From Streptomyces zhihengii (GTDB taxonomy: Bacteria; Actinomycetota; Actinomycetes; Streptomycetales; Streptomycetaceae): a stretch of DNA of 64,000 nucleotides. The notes under the pieces were generated by a model. The model saw only the letters and a list, made by a program, of their open reading frames with translations, was not told the origin of the DNA and did no database searches. This document shows positions 1 through 8,699 of the stretch, in pieces. Numbering within the stretch: position 1 is the first letter of the stretch; every line of letters begins with the position of its first letter. The stretch spans positions 310,001 through 374,000 of the forward strand of contig NZ_JAFEJA010000003.1 in assembly GCF_016919245.1 (NCBI RefSeq), in the 5' to 3' direction. Position numbers and translations under genes: made by a program.

Positions 1-1569
1 TTCGAATGCTTGATGTCGTTATGTGTGAGATGTTGCTCGGCATCTTTGGGCGTCAGGGGCTCTGATGCCCGCTTCGGGCGCACGTGGTGACCGTTTGGAC
101 GACTGTGGTGTCCGCATCGGGCGCTGCAATGCGTGACGTGGCCAACTCCGGCCTGGTGCCGCCGGGGGCGGGGTCTTTCGCGGCCGTAGCTTCGGTGGAG
201 CTGGACGCACGCCTCGTCAAGGGCGTCGTCTCGGGCAACCCCATGCGGCCACGACGGTGCGCCTCGCGGTAGCGTTGCCAATAGGAACCGTGTACGTGAC
301 CCAGATAGCTCCATTCGACATTGCTCTGCAGCTCCGGAATCCGAGGGCGCATCGCTGGGGCCAAGGTTGGTCGGACGCGGACGCGGATTGCCGTACCGAT
401 AGGCGGTGCTCGCCGGACGCCGCGAGCATCTTCGCATACGCCGATCGATGGAAAAGCGGTTAGGAGATGCTCGCTAACACGCGGATGTCTACTCGGCGGC
501 ATTCCAGTCGATAGTCATCTGCCCCCCAGATCATGAGGACTGACTTCGCATACTCGCGAGCTCATCTTGCAAGCCGGGAGCCGGTGTACGTCATGATCAG
601 ACAGCTCGGGTCCGGTCTGTACTTCAACGAGGCGCCCACTGCGACCCTTTTTACCACTCACGATCTCGTCGATCACGCAGTGCCCCAACCTTGAAGGCAG
701 GTGAGGGAGCAATTCGGTCCCATCCCTGACGGGCCCACACGCGAAAAATACGTCCGTCGCCCCCAGGAAGTAGAACCGGCGACGATTTGCGGCGTTTTCC
801 GGGCTCTATTGCGCGACGGCCGGGCCGTCACGGCGGCTCCGCGCAGAACATGCCTTCGCTGCCGGCCGTCCGCTCTCGGCATCTGATCGGAGCGCTGACA
901 GTAACGAGTCATGAGGGTGGGCTACCCGGATTCATCAAGCAGCGTCGAGCGCGTAGCGCTCTTGGCAGCGTGCGATCTTGAGCGGGTGGCGAGCCGCGAT
1001 GCACGCCAGGGCGCAGCTGCGCTTGAGTACCTGCGGCGGGCGCGAGACCGGCCCGGGACTTGCGCCAGCACTCTCTCAGCCTTGGGCCCTCCACCGAAGA
1101 CTGAGGCACAGCCTCCGCTCACGTCCCACAGGTACCGGGGCACGGGCGCCCTGACTTCGCCGGTGAGGTTCCGCCGCCAGCACTACTGCCGCCCCACAGA
1201 TTGCAGCTACTGCAGCCGACCGCGTACTGAAGCCGAGGCGCATCGTGCCCCCTTCTTGTCGGCATTCCACCGAGCTTGGCACCGGTTGAAGTCATCCGGC
1301 TCTCGTGCAGTCTCGTCCACCCTTGCTGAGCAGTGCATTAGCCGTGCTGCCGTACGCCAGACGTGACGCGATGGTTCAGCCAGAACGAAGAATTTTCACC
1401 TTGAACAACTCCTGCTTGGCGCTACGTACTGCCTGATGAAGCCCGAGTCGCATCACCTCTCAAGGCGAAGAACGCGACAACGGCTTGAAGAATCTTCGCC
1501 GTACTTGTACGCGCACCTGCTACTAGCACCTTCCCGAGCCAGCAGCCAGAGAGCGGAAACGGAGCCAAC
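1..1569. other. No recognisable gene (decayed DNA)
   Basis: I see no convincing coding region in this stretch. Open frames exist on both strands (for example 53-502 on the minus strand and 911-1366 on the plus strand), but they carry no domain I recognise, lack good ribosome binding sites and have mixed composition. It most likely holds decayed gene remnants or intergenic DNA. Confidence 0.5.
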
Positions 1570-1767
1570 ATGAGGAGTCCCGCCGAGCGCTACCGCGAAG
1601 AGTGGGCAGCCAAGACCGGCCGCAGCTCGAGCGACATCTACATTCCCAGCACGCTTCGCGAGACGGAAGGTGAGGAGTCGAACGACGCAGAACGCGATGC
1701 CCTGCGGGCGAGGCGGCTACTGAGCTGGAGGGGTCATGAGCCAGATGCCTATCGCGCACGAGCCTGA
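1570..1767 (+). CDS. Small hypothetical protein (65 aa)
   Basis: A short hydrophilic protein rich in Arg, Glu and Ser, beginning MRSPAERYREEW. A GGAG sits just before the ATG, which supports the start. Its last 32 bases overlap the start of the ATP-binding protein at 1736, so the two may be translationally coupled. I do not recognise a family. It could be a spurious frame, but its position directly before an anti-sigma-type ATPase fits a small partner protein. Confidence 0.4.
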   Translation: MRSPAERYREEWAAKTGRSSSDIYIPSTLRETEGEESNDAERDALRARRLLSWRGHEPDAYRARA

Positions 1768-2299
1768 GCTTGCAACGGCTGATGCAGCGACTCTCACCGC
1801 GTACTGCGCGATGGACGGTCATTCCGCGTCTGACACAGACCCTGCGACGCCAGGGCCGACGGGGGCAGGAGCACCGACAGCTGCTGCCACCAGCGGTCTG
1901 ACGCGCCGCCTACACGCTCCACTTAAACACAGCCGGCAGTCCCCCGGCCTCGCGCGGCGGATCACTGCTTCCGCCCTTGCGAGTTGGGGCGTGGACGAGG
2001 ACACGATCGCAACAGCCCTGCTCGTCGTCTCTGAGCTCGTCACCAACGCCGTCGAACACGCGCAACCCTCAATCGTTCTGCACCTGTCGTGTGAGCGCGC
2101 TCGCCAGCGCCTTCGTGTGCAAGTCGCGGATGGTGGCCCCGCCTCGAGCGAGGGCAGCTGGACATCGTCATGTGCCCCCGACGAGCACGGCCGCGGTCTG
2201 AGCATCATCAGCTGTGTCGCCAACGCGCATGGAGCCTATACGCGCACCAGCGGTACGATTCACTGGGCAACACTGACCTACGGGGCATGCGGGTCCTGA
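1736..2299 (+). CDS. RsbW-type ATP-binding protein (HATPase_c, anti-sigma-like)
   Basis: A 187-residue cytoplasmic protein with a low-complexity N-terminal 60 residues followed by a GHKL/HATPase_c fold. The N-box is visible at residues 100-108 (ELVTNAVEH), a VADGG motif follows, and the glycine-rich lid is DEHGRGLSII near residue 168. In Streptomyces such stand-alone ATPases act as serine kinases or anti-sigma factors on STAS-domain anti-anti-sigma proteins. No STAS or sigma factor lies nearby, so the partner is unknown. The ATG has a strong GGAGGGG just upstream. Family assignment is secure; the target is not. Confidence 0.85.
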   Translation: MSQMPIAHEPELATADAATLTAYCAMDGHSASDTDPATPGPTGAGAPTAAATSGLTRRLHAPLKHSRQSPGLARRITASALASWGVDEDTIATALLVVSELVTNAVEHAQPSIVLHLSCERARQRLRVQVADGGPASSEGSWTSSCAPDEHGRGLSIISCVANAHGAYTRTSGTIHWATLTYGACGS

Positions 2300-2522
2300 C
2301 CAGGTGGGTCAGGACCCACCTGCAGGTCGTTGCCGGCACGCCCGACGTGCTTACCTGCTCATCGCCGCCCTGGCCAGACGTCGAGCTGCTGACACCCGGG
2401 GAGTCCGTTACCAGGGCCGGTGCGTCCTGCTGACGGCGGTGCCAGGTCGCCAATCTCCAACTTACTTCGTCTCTCTTGGTGAGAGGACGCCGGGCATCAT
2501 GACCACCGATAGGGGTCACTGT

Positions 2523-3114
2523 GTGAGGGGACGAGTAGGGCAGACGTCTGGAGGCGTTACGGCGACTTTGACCAATCTGTGGCAGCAGCACTGGCCCAAT
2601 CGTCCCCCGGTCGGGTGCAAGCTTCGCGATCCATGTCGGGATGTCTGGGTGCGCTGTCGCAGCCTGCCGGAGTGGAAGCGATACGCGGAGGACGAGAGCG
2701 AGTACATCGGCGTCCTGGAGCGGTACAGCAGTGTCCTCGATGGGTTGTTTGCCGGTGGGCATGTATCCGTGATCACCCCAGTTTGGGCGGCCGAAGCCGA
2801 GGTTCCACCATTCCAGCCAGATGCTGGCTACTGGCAGACCCTGCTGGTGGAGGACGATCCGGACCCGGAGTGCCGTACCTACTGCCACCTCTTCGCCGCC
2901 CGAAGGCCCTGGCGATACGGCTGCCTCGACGAGCTGCTCCGTGACATCGCGGACGACAAGGGTGGCGGGAGTCCTCATCACCGACACTCAGATGGGACGC
3001 GTCTATCACCCCGCCGACGGTGGCGCCGATGTCTTCCTCGCCACGCCCGAGGAGCGGGATCAGACGCGCGATCGGCAGATCGACTGGCTTTCCAGTTACC
3101 CGTCGGGGCTCTGA
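2523..3114 (+). pseudogene. Frameshifted DUF3885-like protein
   Basis: Two overlapping frames read as one protein. The first (to about 2965) contains LTNLWQQHWPNRPP and LPEWKRYAEDESEY and ends around LLRDIADDK. The sense then continues in another frame with GVLITDTQMGRVYHPADGG and ends with the stop at 3112-3114. The pattern 'D..GVLI......RVYHPYDGG' is typical of DUF3885-type proteins of unknown role. A single-base indel near 2955-2970 would join the halves. The 5' end is uncertain; GTG 2523 is the start I chose. I infer an inactivated gene, although a sequencing error would look the same. Confidence 0.5.
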
Positions 3115-3139
3115 CAGGACTGGCTCACCACCCCGCCCA

Positions 3140-3815
3140 CGTCGTGGGACCCAGGTAGTCGGCCGACGGAGGCAGATGGAGAGGGCCGCTATGCCGACGA
3201 AGGCGAGGACGTGTTCGGCCTTGCGCTCGTAGCGCCAATGGAGCCGTCGGCAGCCGGCCGGCCAGGACACGGTCCTCTCGACCACCCATCGTGGTGGCCG
3301 AGCCGCTGCGAGGACTCGACGCCCTTGTGGGCGATGCGGTGGCGGATGCCACGGCTGCGAAGCCACCGACGCAGATGGTCGTAGTCGTAGCCCTTGTCTG
3401 CGTGCAACCTCGCCGGGTGCCGGCGGGCGCGGGCCGCGGCGGGAGCGGGATGGGCGGGACCCCGCGCACGAGCGGCTCCAGGCGCAGGCTGCGGAATCGA
3501 CGTAGCCGAAGGAGAACGGCTCGCTCGAGTACCCGATCCGGCCCCTGATCTCGAGTGCCCGGCGCTCACGTGTCGTCCGACGCCGCGAAGAACGTCATCG
3601 TGCGGCTCACCACGGGAGCATGCCCAAGCGTGCGCAGCCGTCTCTGGATGGACGATTCCACGTTGCGTGCGTGGCACGCCCAGAGGCCGACCTTCGACTC
3701 TCGTGGTCGAGCGCTCCTTCCGTGCGATCGGTCGCCGCCACATCGACACCTCACCGGAGTGCTGCGCGTCGCACCGACCGCGATCGTCACACGCCGCCAG
3801 AGGCAGCACCGCCAA
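3140..3815 (-). mobile_element. Degraded IS5-family transposase remnant
   Basis: On the minus strand the C-terminal half of an IS5-type DDE transposase is readable but split across frames. ADKGYDYDHLRRWLRSRGIR and HRIAHKGVESSQRLG appear in one frame (about 3290-3410). RWVVERTVSWPAGCRRLHWR and YERKAEHVLAFVGIAALSIC follow in another (about 3160-3300). The glutamate of the DDE triad is the one in VVERTVSW. The N-terminal half is scrambled and I see no clear terminal inverted repeats, so the element is dead. Confidence 0.7.
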
Positions 3816-4154
3816 CTCATAGGAGTTTCGACCTACTCATCAGGCCTGCGACACACCAGCCCCTCGTTGTCCGGGGCAGGCATCTGACCCTTTGACAGGC
3901 CCGCTTGTGCTCGGTCAAGGATTTGTCACTGGCTGCGCGCTGCCCGTTCCCGCTCGTACCTGGAGTGCCCGGCGGAACGGGCAGTCAGGGGGTCGGCTTC
4001 GTGCATGACAAATGAAACGCTCACTATGTTGGTGGTCAGCAAGCACAGTCTGCTTCAAGCCACCCAGGAAGTCTCGGGTCACAGGCAGGTGCTCGCCTCA
4101 CGATGTCCAGTGCGCGAGTCATGAGCGACGATCTCGGTCATTGAGGTGGTATGG
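3816..4154. other. Intergenic, upstream of the tyrosine operon
   Basis: No gene is recognisable here. The segment lies between the IS5 remnant and the start of the tyrosine 3-hydroxylase-like gene and presumably holds that operon's promoter. GAGGTG at 4143-4148 serves as the ribosome binding site. Confidence 0.5.
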
Positions 4155-5048
4155 ATGGTTCTCAAGACTGCTGGTGTGACACCAGAGACGCTGCACCTAC
4201 CATTAATGCACGCAGAAGCAGTGTCAGACGTTCACGGTGCTTCACCGTGCAACTGCCTGTCAGCTGGCCGGTTTTCTAAGTCAGGTCGACAAGTTATACA
4301 GCCAGCCGGCCTCGGCCACGGCCTCGACGACCTTGGTCCCCCATCAAGTAGTGGCGCAATCGCCTGGTCTCGGTGGATAGTTGGGCACCAGGCTGCCTTT
4401 CTGGAATGGTTGTTGTTGCGCGAGGCGCTGATCCGTCGAGATCATACGTCGGACGACCAGACCGTCCATTTGCTGGACCAGTACTCCAGCTTGCTTCTGT
4501 ACACAGGAAGCTGCCCGCCGGAGACCTATCTACAGGTAATCCGCCCGCGCATGGCGCGGGCACACCCATCCTTCAGTGGGGAATGGGCGCATGAGTATCG
4601 GGGCCTGCCCCGTCTCCTGCGGGCGGCCGCAGCCGCAGGACCGCCTATGGTTGCGCAAGCAGTTCGACGGAATCACCGAGTACACATGGCCGTAGCAGCA
4701 CAACTGGTGCCCGAAGGTAGCTCGATGCTGCAGCAAAGCGGACGCGGAGCTGGCCACGAGCCCAGTCCGGAAGAGCTCGCCCTCTACGACCGATTCTTTT
4801 TCGTCAGCCGGAGCCAGGTCTGCCGGCACGCACTGCAAGCCCAATTGCTGCAGCGTCTGCGGAGAATCACAACCGACCTGGACAGCCGAGGCCTCTATTA
4901 CGGTGGCCGACCGGTCTCGGCCGCAGCTCCGGACGGCAGCCGCCACGAGATCGAAAGCTTGGAGCGAGAGGCTGGACTGCGTTTCGCGCACCAAGCCCGG
5001 CAACTAGCTACGTCGGTCCACGACCACACCCTACTTCCGCACAGCTGA
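4155..5048 (+). CDS. Heme-dependent L-tyrosine 3-hydroxylase, LmbB2-like
   Basis: A 297-residue protein resembling the L-tyrosine 3-hydroxylases that open the propylhydroxyproline branch of lincomycin, anthramycin and tomaymycin biosynthesis (LmbB2/Orf13/TomI family, cofactorless-looking heme enzymes using H2O2). The resemblance is from memory: SSLLLYTGSCPPETYLQVIR (111-130), PRMARAHPSFSGEWAHEY (131-148) and RRNHRVHMAVAAQLVPEG (171-188). His224 in QVCRHALQ and His174/His177 are candidate heme ligands. ATG 4155 is chosen because GAGGTG lies 6 bases upstream; a GTG at 4146 is possible. It is the first gene of an operon with two methyltransferases and a tyrosine phenol-lyase, so the expected product is L-DOPA. 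A different ring-hydroxylated amino acid is possible. Confidence 0.72.
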   Translation: MVLKTAGVTPETLHLPLMHAEAVSDVHGASPCNCLSAGRFSKSGRQVIQPAGLGHGLDDLGPPSSSGAIAWSRWIVGHQAAFLEWLLLREALIRRDHTSDDQTVHLLDQYSSLLLYTGSCPPETYLQVIRPRMARAHPSFSGEWAHEYRGLPRLLRAAAAAGPPMVAQAVRRNHRVHMAVAAQLVPEGSSMLQQSGRGAGHEPSPEELALYDRFFFVSRSQVCRHALQAQLLQRLRRITTDLDSRGLYYGGRPVSAAAPDGSRHEIESLEREAGLRFAHQARQLATSVHDHTLLPHS

Positions 5049-5093
5049 CAGCCGCGAAGCGCCTGTCACCAAATGTCGGTAAATGGAGACCAC

Positions 5094-5774
5094 ATGACGT
5101 TGGGCAAATACGTCGAACTAAGCGAAGACCTGTACCAGTACATGTCCGGGCACAACCCAAAGCCCGATGCGGTGGCTGAAGAGCTGATCAAGCGCACCAC
5201 GGCACTCGGTCAGGCTGCTGAGATGCAGGTGCCCCCCGAACAGGGAGCTTTGCTCACTCTCCTGGCCCAGCTTCTGGGCGCTCGTCACGTCGTGGAGGTC
5301 GGAACCTTCACCGGCTACTCCACACTCTGCCTTGCACGCGGAGTGGGACCCGACGGGCACGTATTGACGTGCGATCTCTCCACGGAGTGGACAGACATCG
5401 CCCACGAGGCATGGGAACGCGCAGGGGTGGCCGACAGAATCGACCTGAGAGTCGGCCCCGCCGCCGTCGCCCTCGCTTCTCTTCCCGGAACACCGAGCAT
5501 CGACATGGCTTTCATCGACGCCGACAAGCCCGGCTACATCGGCTACTGGGAGCAACTGGTACCTCGGCTGCGCCCCGGTGGGCTGATCGTGGCCGACAAC
5601 GTGTTCTACGGGGGGCACGCCGCGGATCCGCGTGCGACAGGCAATGCTGCCGCCATTCGAGCCTTCAACGATCACGTGGCCGCCGACGTCCGCGTGGACC
5701 CGGTCATGCTCCCCATCGCCGACGGCATCACCCTTGCCCGCAAGGTTCCACTCACCCCCGGAGGAACATCATGA
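5094..5774 (+). CDS. Catechol O-methyltransferase (SafC-like, class I SAM-dependent)
   Basis: A 226-residue enzyme of the caffeoyl-CoA/catechol O-methyltransferase family. Motif I is VVEVGTFTGYSTL. The metal/catechol site is IDMAFIDADKPGY with VADNVFYGG downstream, which marks Mg2+-dependent ortho-diphenol methylation. Family members include SafC of saframycin Mx1, which methylates L-DOPA at O-4. TGGAGA sits seven bases before ATG 5094, which is why I prefer it to ATG 5073. The stop overlaps the next start (ATGA at 5771). Next to a tyrosine 3-hydroxylase the natural substrate is probably L-DOPA or a C-methylated L-DOPA. Regiochemistry cannot be read from the sequence. Confidence 0.85.
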   Translation: MTLGKYVELSEDLYQYMSGHNPKPDAVAEELIKRTTALGQAAEMQVPPEQGALLTLLAQLLGARHVVEVGTFTGYSTLCLARGVGPDGHVLTCDLSTEWTDIAHEAWERAGVADRIDLRVGPAAVALASLPGTPSIDMAFIDADKPGYIGYWEQLVPRLRPGGLIVADNVFYGGHAADPRATGNAAAIRAFNDHVAADVRVDPVMLPIADGITLARKVPLTPGGTS

Positions 5775-6793
5775 GTCAGGCTGTCACACCCATTCCCTTG
5801 ATGGAGCTCACGTCGGGAATCTACTCCTTCAAAGCCTTGGCTCTCGCCTGTGACCTGGGCTTGTTTACCGAACTCTCAGACGGGGGATCGACGACGATCG
5901 CCGACTTCGCGAGTCGGCACGACCTGGAGCGCAGGCCCGCTGAACTGCTGCTCACAGCCTGTACGTCTATCGGGCTTCTGCGACTGGACTCGCAGGGCTC
6001 GTACCGCAACACTCCTATGTCCGAGGAGTTCCTGGTCCAGGGCAAGCCGAACTACTTCGGCGGCTGGGTCACGGTGGTGGACCGTCATGAGTACCCGGCC
6101 TATGAGAAGCTGGCCGACTCGCTGCGTGGCAATCATCCCACCACTTGGGATCCGCAGCGCCAGGAGTCTCTGTTCGCGCCTGATGATCCGGTGATGACGG
6201 AGCACTTCTGGAACGGTATGCACTCCCTGTCTGCCTATACGGCACAATTGCTGGCAGACGCCCTCGACTTCACGAACGTCCGCACTCTCCTTGACGTCGG
6301 CGGCGGTGGCGCCGCCTACGACATCGAGCTGTGCAAGCGCTACGCGCATCTCCGGACGACGATCTTTGATCTTCCCTTTGTATGCGACCTCACCCGCCCG
6401 CGGGTGGTGGAAGCCCAGCTTGAGGATCGCATCTCTTTCGCCGTCGGTGACTTCTTCAACGACACGCTGCCATCGGGATACGACGCCCTGCTCCTGTCCA
6501 ACATCCTGCACGACTGGGACGAGGGGGACGTCAAGAAGATTCTTGCTACGTGCGCCGCGGCTCTTCCCAAGGATGGTCTCCTCCTGATCTGCGAGTCCTT
6601 CGTCGATGACGCCAAGCAGGGCCCGCCGCTCGCCGCTCTCATGAGCCTGAACATGCTCGTCGAAACGTGGGGGAGGAACTACACAGCTGCGGAGTACTCC
6701 GCCTGGATGCGAGAGGTAGGCCTTGAACCTCAAGGGGTCACACCCTTCGAGGGTCTGGGCGCTAACGGAGTCCTCGTGGCCCGCAAGCTTTGA
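5771..6793 (+). CDS. Methyltransf_2-family methyltransferase (likely aromatic C-methyltransferase)
   Basis: A 340-residue SAM enzyme with an N-terminal winged-helix dimerisation domain (about 1-95) and a C-terminal Rossmann domain; motif I is LLDVGGGGAAYDIELC near residue 173. NILHDWDE and LNMLVETWGRNYTAAEY are typical of this family, which includes both O- and C-methyltransferases such as SfmM2-like tyrosine C-methyltransferases. An O-methyltransferase is already encoded directly upstream, so I infer ring C-methylation. GGAGGA precedes the ATG, and start and upstream stop overlap. A close paralogue lies at 45190-46194: both share GGGGAAYDIELC, TTIFDLPF and NMLVETWG.NYTAAEY. Confidence 0.75.
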   Translation: MSQAVTPIPLMELTSGIYSFKALALACDLGLFTELSDGGSTTIADFASRHDLERRPAELLLTACTSIGLLRLDSQGSYRNTPMSEEFLVQGKPNYFGGWVTVVDRHEYPAYEKLADSLRGNHPTTWDPQRQESLFAPDDPVMTEHFWNGMHSLSAYTAQLLADALDFTNVRTLLDVGGGGAAYDIELCKRYAHLRTTIFDLPFVCDLTRPRVVEAQLEDRISFAVGDFFNDTLPSGYDALLLSNILHDWDEGDVKKILATCAAALPKDGLLLICESFVDDAKQGPPLAALMSLNMLVETWGRNYTAAEYSAWMREVGLEPQGVTPFEGLGANGVLVARKL

Positions 6794-6834
6794 CATAGGT
6801 TCCGCCCGTACGTGATCAGCTGAAGGAAGAGCTC

Positions 6835-8244
6835 ATGCCACGACAGCACCCGGCAGAACCCTGGCGCATCAAGATGGTGGAACCGCTTCGCGTCACAACG
6901 CGACACGAGCGTCAGCAGGCACTGAAGGAAGCTGGCTACAACATCAGCCTCCTTCGATCGGACGACGTGTACATCGACCTCTACACGGACTCCGGTACCA
7001 ACGCCATGTCCGACCGCCAGTGGTCCGCCATGATGGTGGGGGACGAAGCCTATGCTGGCGCGCGCAGCTTCTACCGCCTGGAAGCTGCCGTCCGCAAGTA
7101 CTACGGCTACGAGCACATCATCCCCACCCATCAGGGCAGGGGAGCGGAGAACCTGCTTTCCCGCATCTTGATCCGTCCCGGAACGCACATCCCGGGCAAC
7201 ATGTACTTCACCACCACTCGAGCTCACCAGGAGCTCAATGGCGGCACGTTCCACGACGTCATCATCGATGAGGCGCACGATCCCCTCGACGAGCACCCAT
7301 TCAAGGGAAACGTCGACCTGGCCAAGCTCGAGCGCCTCATCGCCGAAGTCGGGGCAGCCAACATCCCCTACGTATCCGTGGCAGCCACAGTGAACATGGC
7401 CGGCGGGCAACCGATCAGCATGGCCAACCTCACCGAGGTGCGAGACCTGGCACAGCATCACGGCATAGCCGTGATGCTGGATGCCGCCCGCGCGGTAGAG
7501 AACGCCTACTTCATCAAGCAACGGGAGCCCGGTTGGGCCACGCACAGCGTGGCAGACATCTTGCGAGAGATGTGCGAACGTACTGACGGCGCGGCCATGT
7601 CATCGAAGAAGGACAGCTACGCGAACATTGGCGGCTGGCTGGCAGTGCGTGATCCGCAGCTCGCCGAGCAGGCCCGTAACCTTGTAGTGCTCTACGAAGG
7701 GCTACACACCTACGGAGGCATGGCTGGCCGCGACCTAGAAGCCGTTGCTGCAGGGATATCGGAATCCGTCCAGGAAGAGAACATTGCGGCCCGTGTCAAT
7801 CAAGTTGCATATCTTGGTGACCTGTTGACGGAGGCCGACATCCCGCTGGTGCAACCCATCGGAGGACATGCCGTTTGCGTTGACGCCGCAGCGGCGCTGC
7901 CCCATGTGCCGCGCGAACAATTCCCGGCGCAAACCCTCGCTGCAGCCCTCTACCTCGACTCTGGGGTCCGAGCCGCCGAACGCGGGGCCGTATCGGCTGG
8001 CCGCGATCACAGCACAGGCCAGAACAGATACCCCCGGCTCGAACTCATCCGTCTCACCATTCCCCGCCGTGTCTACACCCAAAGCCATATGGACGTAGTT
8101 GCGGAGTCCGTCATCCAAGTGCATAAGGAACGAGACCGCCTGCACACAGGGTTGGACTTCGCCCATGAGCCAGAGACATTGCGCTTCTTCCAGGCTCGCT
8201 TCACGCCCTCCGGTTCTGGCGCGGGGAGTGACCCGTTCGAGTAG
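6835..8244 (+). CDS. Tyrosine phenol-lyase homologue (PLP beta-eliminating lyase)
   Basis: A 469-residue fold-type I PLP enzyme matching tyrosine phenol-lyase almost end to end (Citrobacter enzyme, 456 residues). The PLP lysine is in MSSKKD (Lys259); GDEAYAG, GNMYFTTTR, THQGRGAENL and ERGAVSAGR are conserved. The arginine that contacts the phenol hydroxyl in TPL (Arg381) is kept as Arg383, favouring TPL over tryptophanase. Three residues that line the phenol pocket differ: Phe36 is Ser38, Met288 is Leu290 and Met379 is Ala381. This should enlarge the pocket. TPL cleaves tyrosine to phenol, pyruvate and ammonia and can run in reverse. In this operon the substrate may be a hydroxylated, methylated tyrosine. 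GGAAGAG precedes the ATG; the gap to the methyltransferase is 41 bases. Confidence 0.9.
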   Translation: MPRQHPAEPWRIKMVEPLRVTTRHERQQALKEAGYNISLLRSDDVYIDLYTDSGTNAMSDRQWSAMMVGDEAYAGARSFYRLEAAVRKYYGYEHIIPTHQGRGAENLLSRILIRPGTHIPGNMYFTTTRAHQELNGGTFHDVIIDEAHDPLDEHPFKGNVDLAKLERLIAEVGAANIPYVSVAATVNMAGGQPISMANLTEVRDLAQHHGIAVMLDAARAVENAYFIKQREPGWATHSVADILREMCERTDGAAMSSKKDSYANIGGWLAVRDPQLAEQARNLVVLYEGLHTYGGMAGRDLEAVAAGISESVQEENIAARVNQVAYLGDLLTEADIPLVQPIGGHAVCVDAAAALPHVPREQFPAQTLAAALYLDSGVRAAERGAVSAGRDHSTGQNRYPRLELIRLTIPRRVYTQSHMDVVAESVIQVHKERDRLHTGLDFAHEPETLRFFQARFTPSGSGAGSDPFE

Positions 8245-8349
8245 GGTTGGAGTGCCTTCGTTGCAACGCGACAGACTTCTCTGCTGACTCGAAAAGGACA
8301 ATCAGTAAACTACACCCTTCCGGGCTTCGTGCCGGCCCTGACACCCACG

Positions 8350-8371
8350 GAGCCCGGGGCTCTTCGGGCTC
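8350..8371 (+). terminator. Hairpin after the tyrosine phenol-lyase operon
   Basis: GAGCCCG (8350-8356) pairs with CGGGCTC (8365-8371) across an 8-base loop, about 105 bases after the lyase stop codon. It has no clear U-tract, as is common in Streptomyces. It probably ends the 4155-8244 transcript. Confidence 0.55.
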
Positions 8372-8540
8372 TAACTGCCATGCCACTGACACTTACGATG
8401 CGCACCCAGGGTCGTCGAGACTGCACTACCTGACCCTCTAGAAGCCGATCGACTTCTGTGTCATGTGAAGCATGGTGGTGGCGCCGATCAGTCCCGCTGC
8501 CGGCCGATTCCTTCCCCCCTCATCGGTCGGCAGCCTCCCA

Positions 8541-8582
8541 GCACGCCCTGCGCCGCCCCGTCAGCGGCGTCGCAGGGCGTGC
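8541..8582 (+). terminator. Strong long hairpin between lyase operon and 8700 gene
   Basis: GCACGCCCTGCG (8541-8552) pairs perfectly with CGCAGGGCGTGC (8571-8582), and an inner CCGC/GCGG extends the stem. It lies 118 bases before the next start codon, so it may be a terminator or an attenuator for the downstream gene. Confidence 0.55.
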
Positions 8583-8699
8583 TCCCATGAAGTTGAAGCA
8601 GGCTCACCCCGCGACGGCTTCGAACCTTCATTCGATGAACTTGTTCGTGCACCAACGGGTACTCAGTCGGGCGCACTTGCCTCGAACCACAGGGGATTC

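Noticed and set aside
53..502. 149-codon minus-strand frame near the window start
   Set aside because: No domain, poor composition and no ribosome binding site; competing frames on the other strand look equally random.
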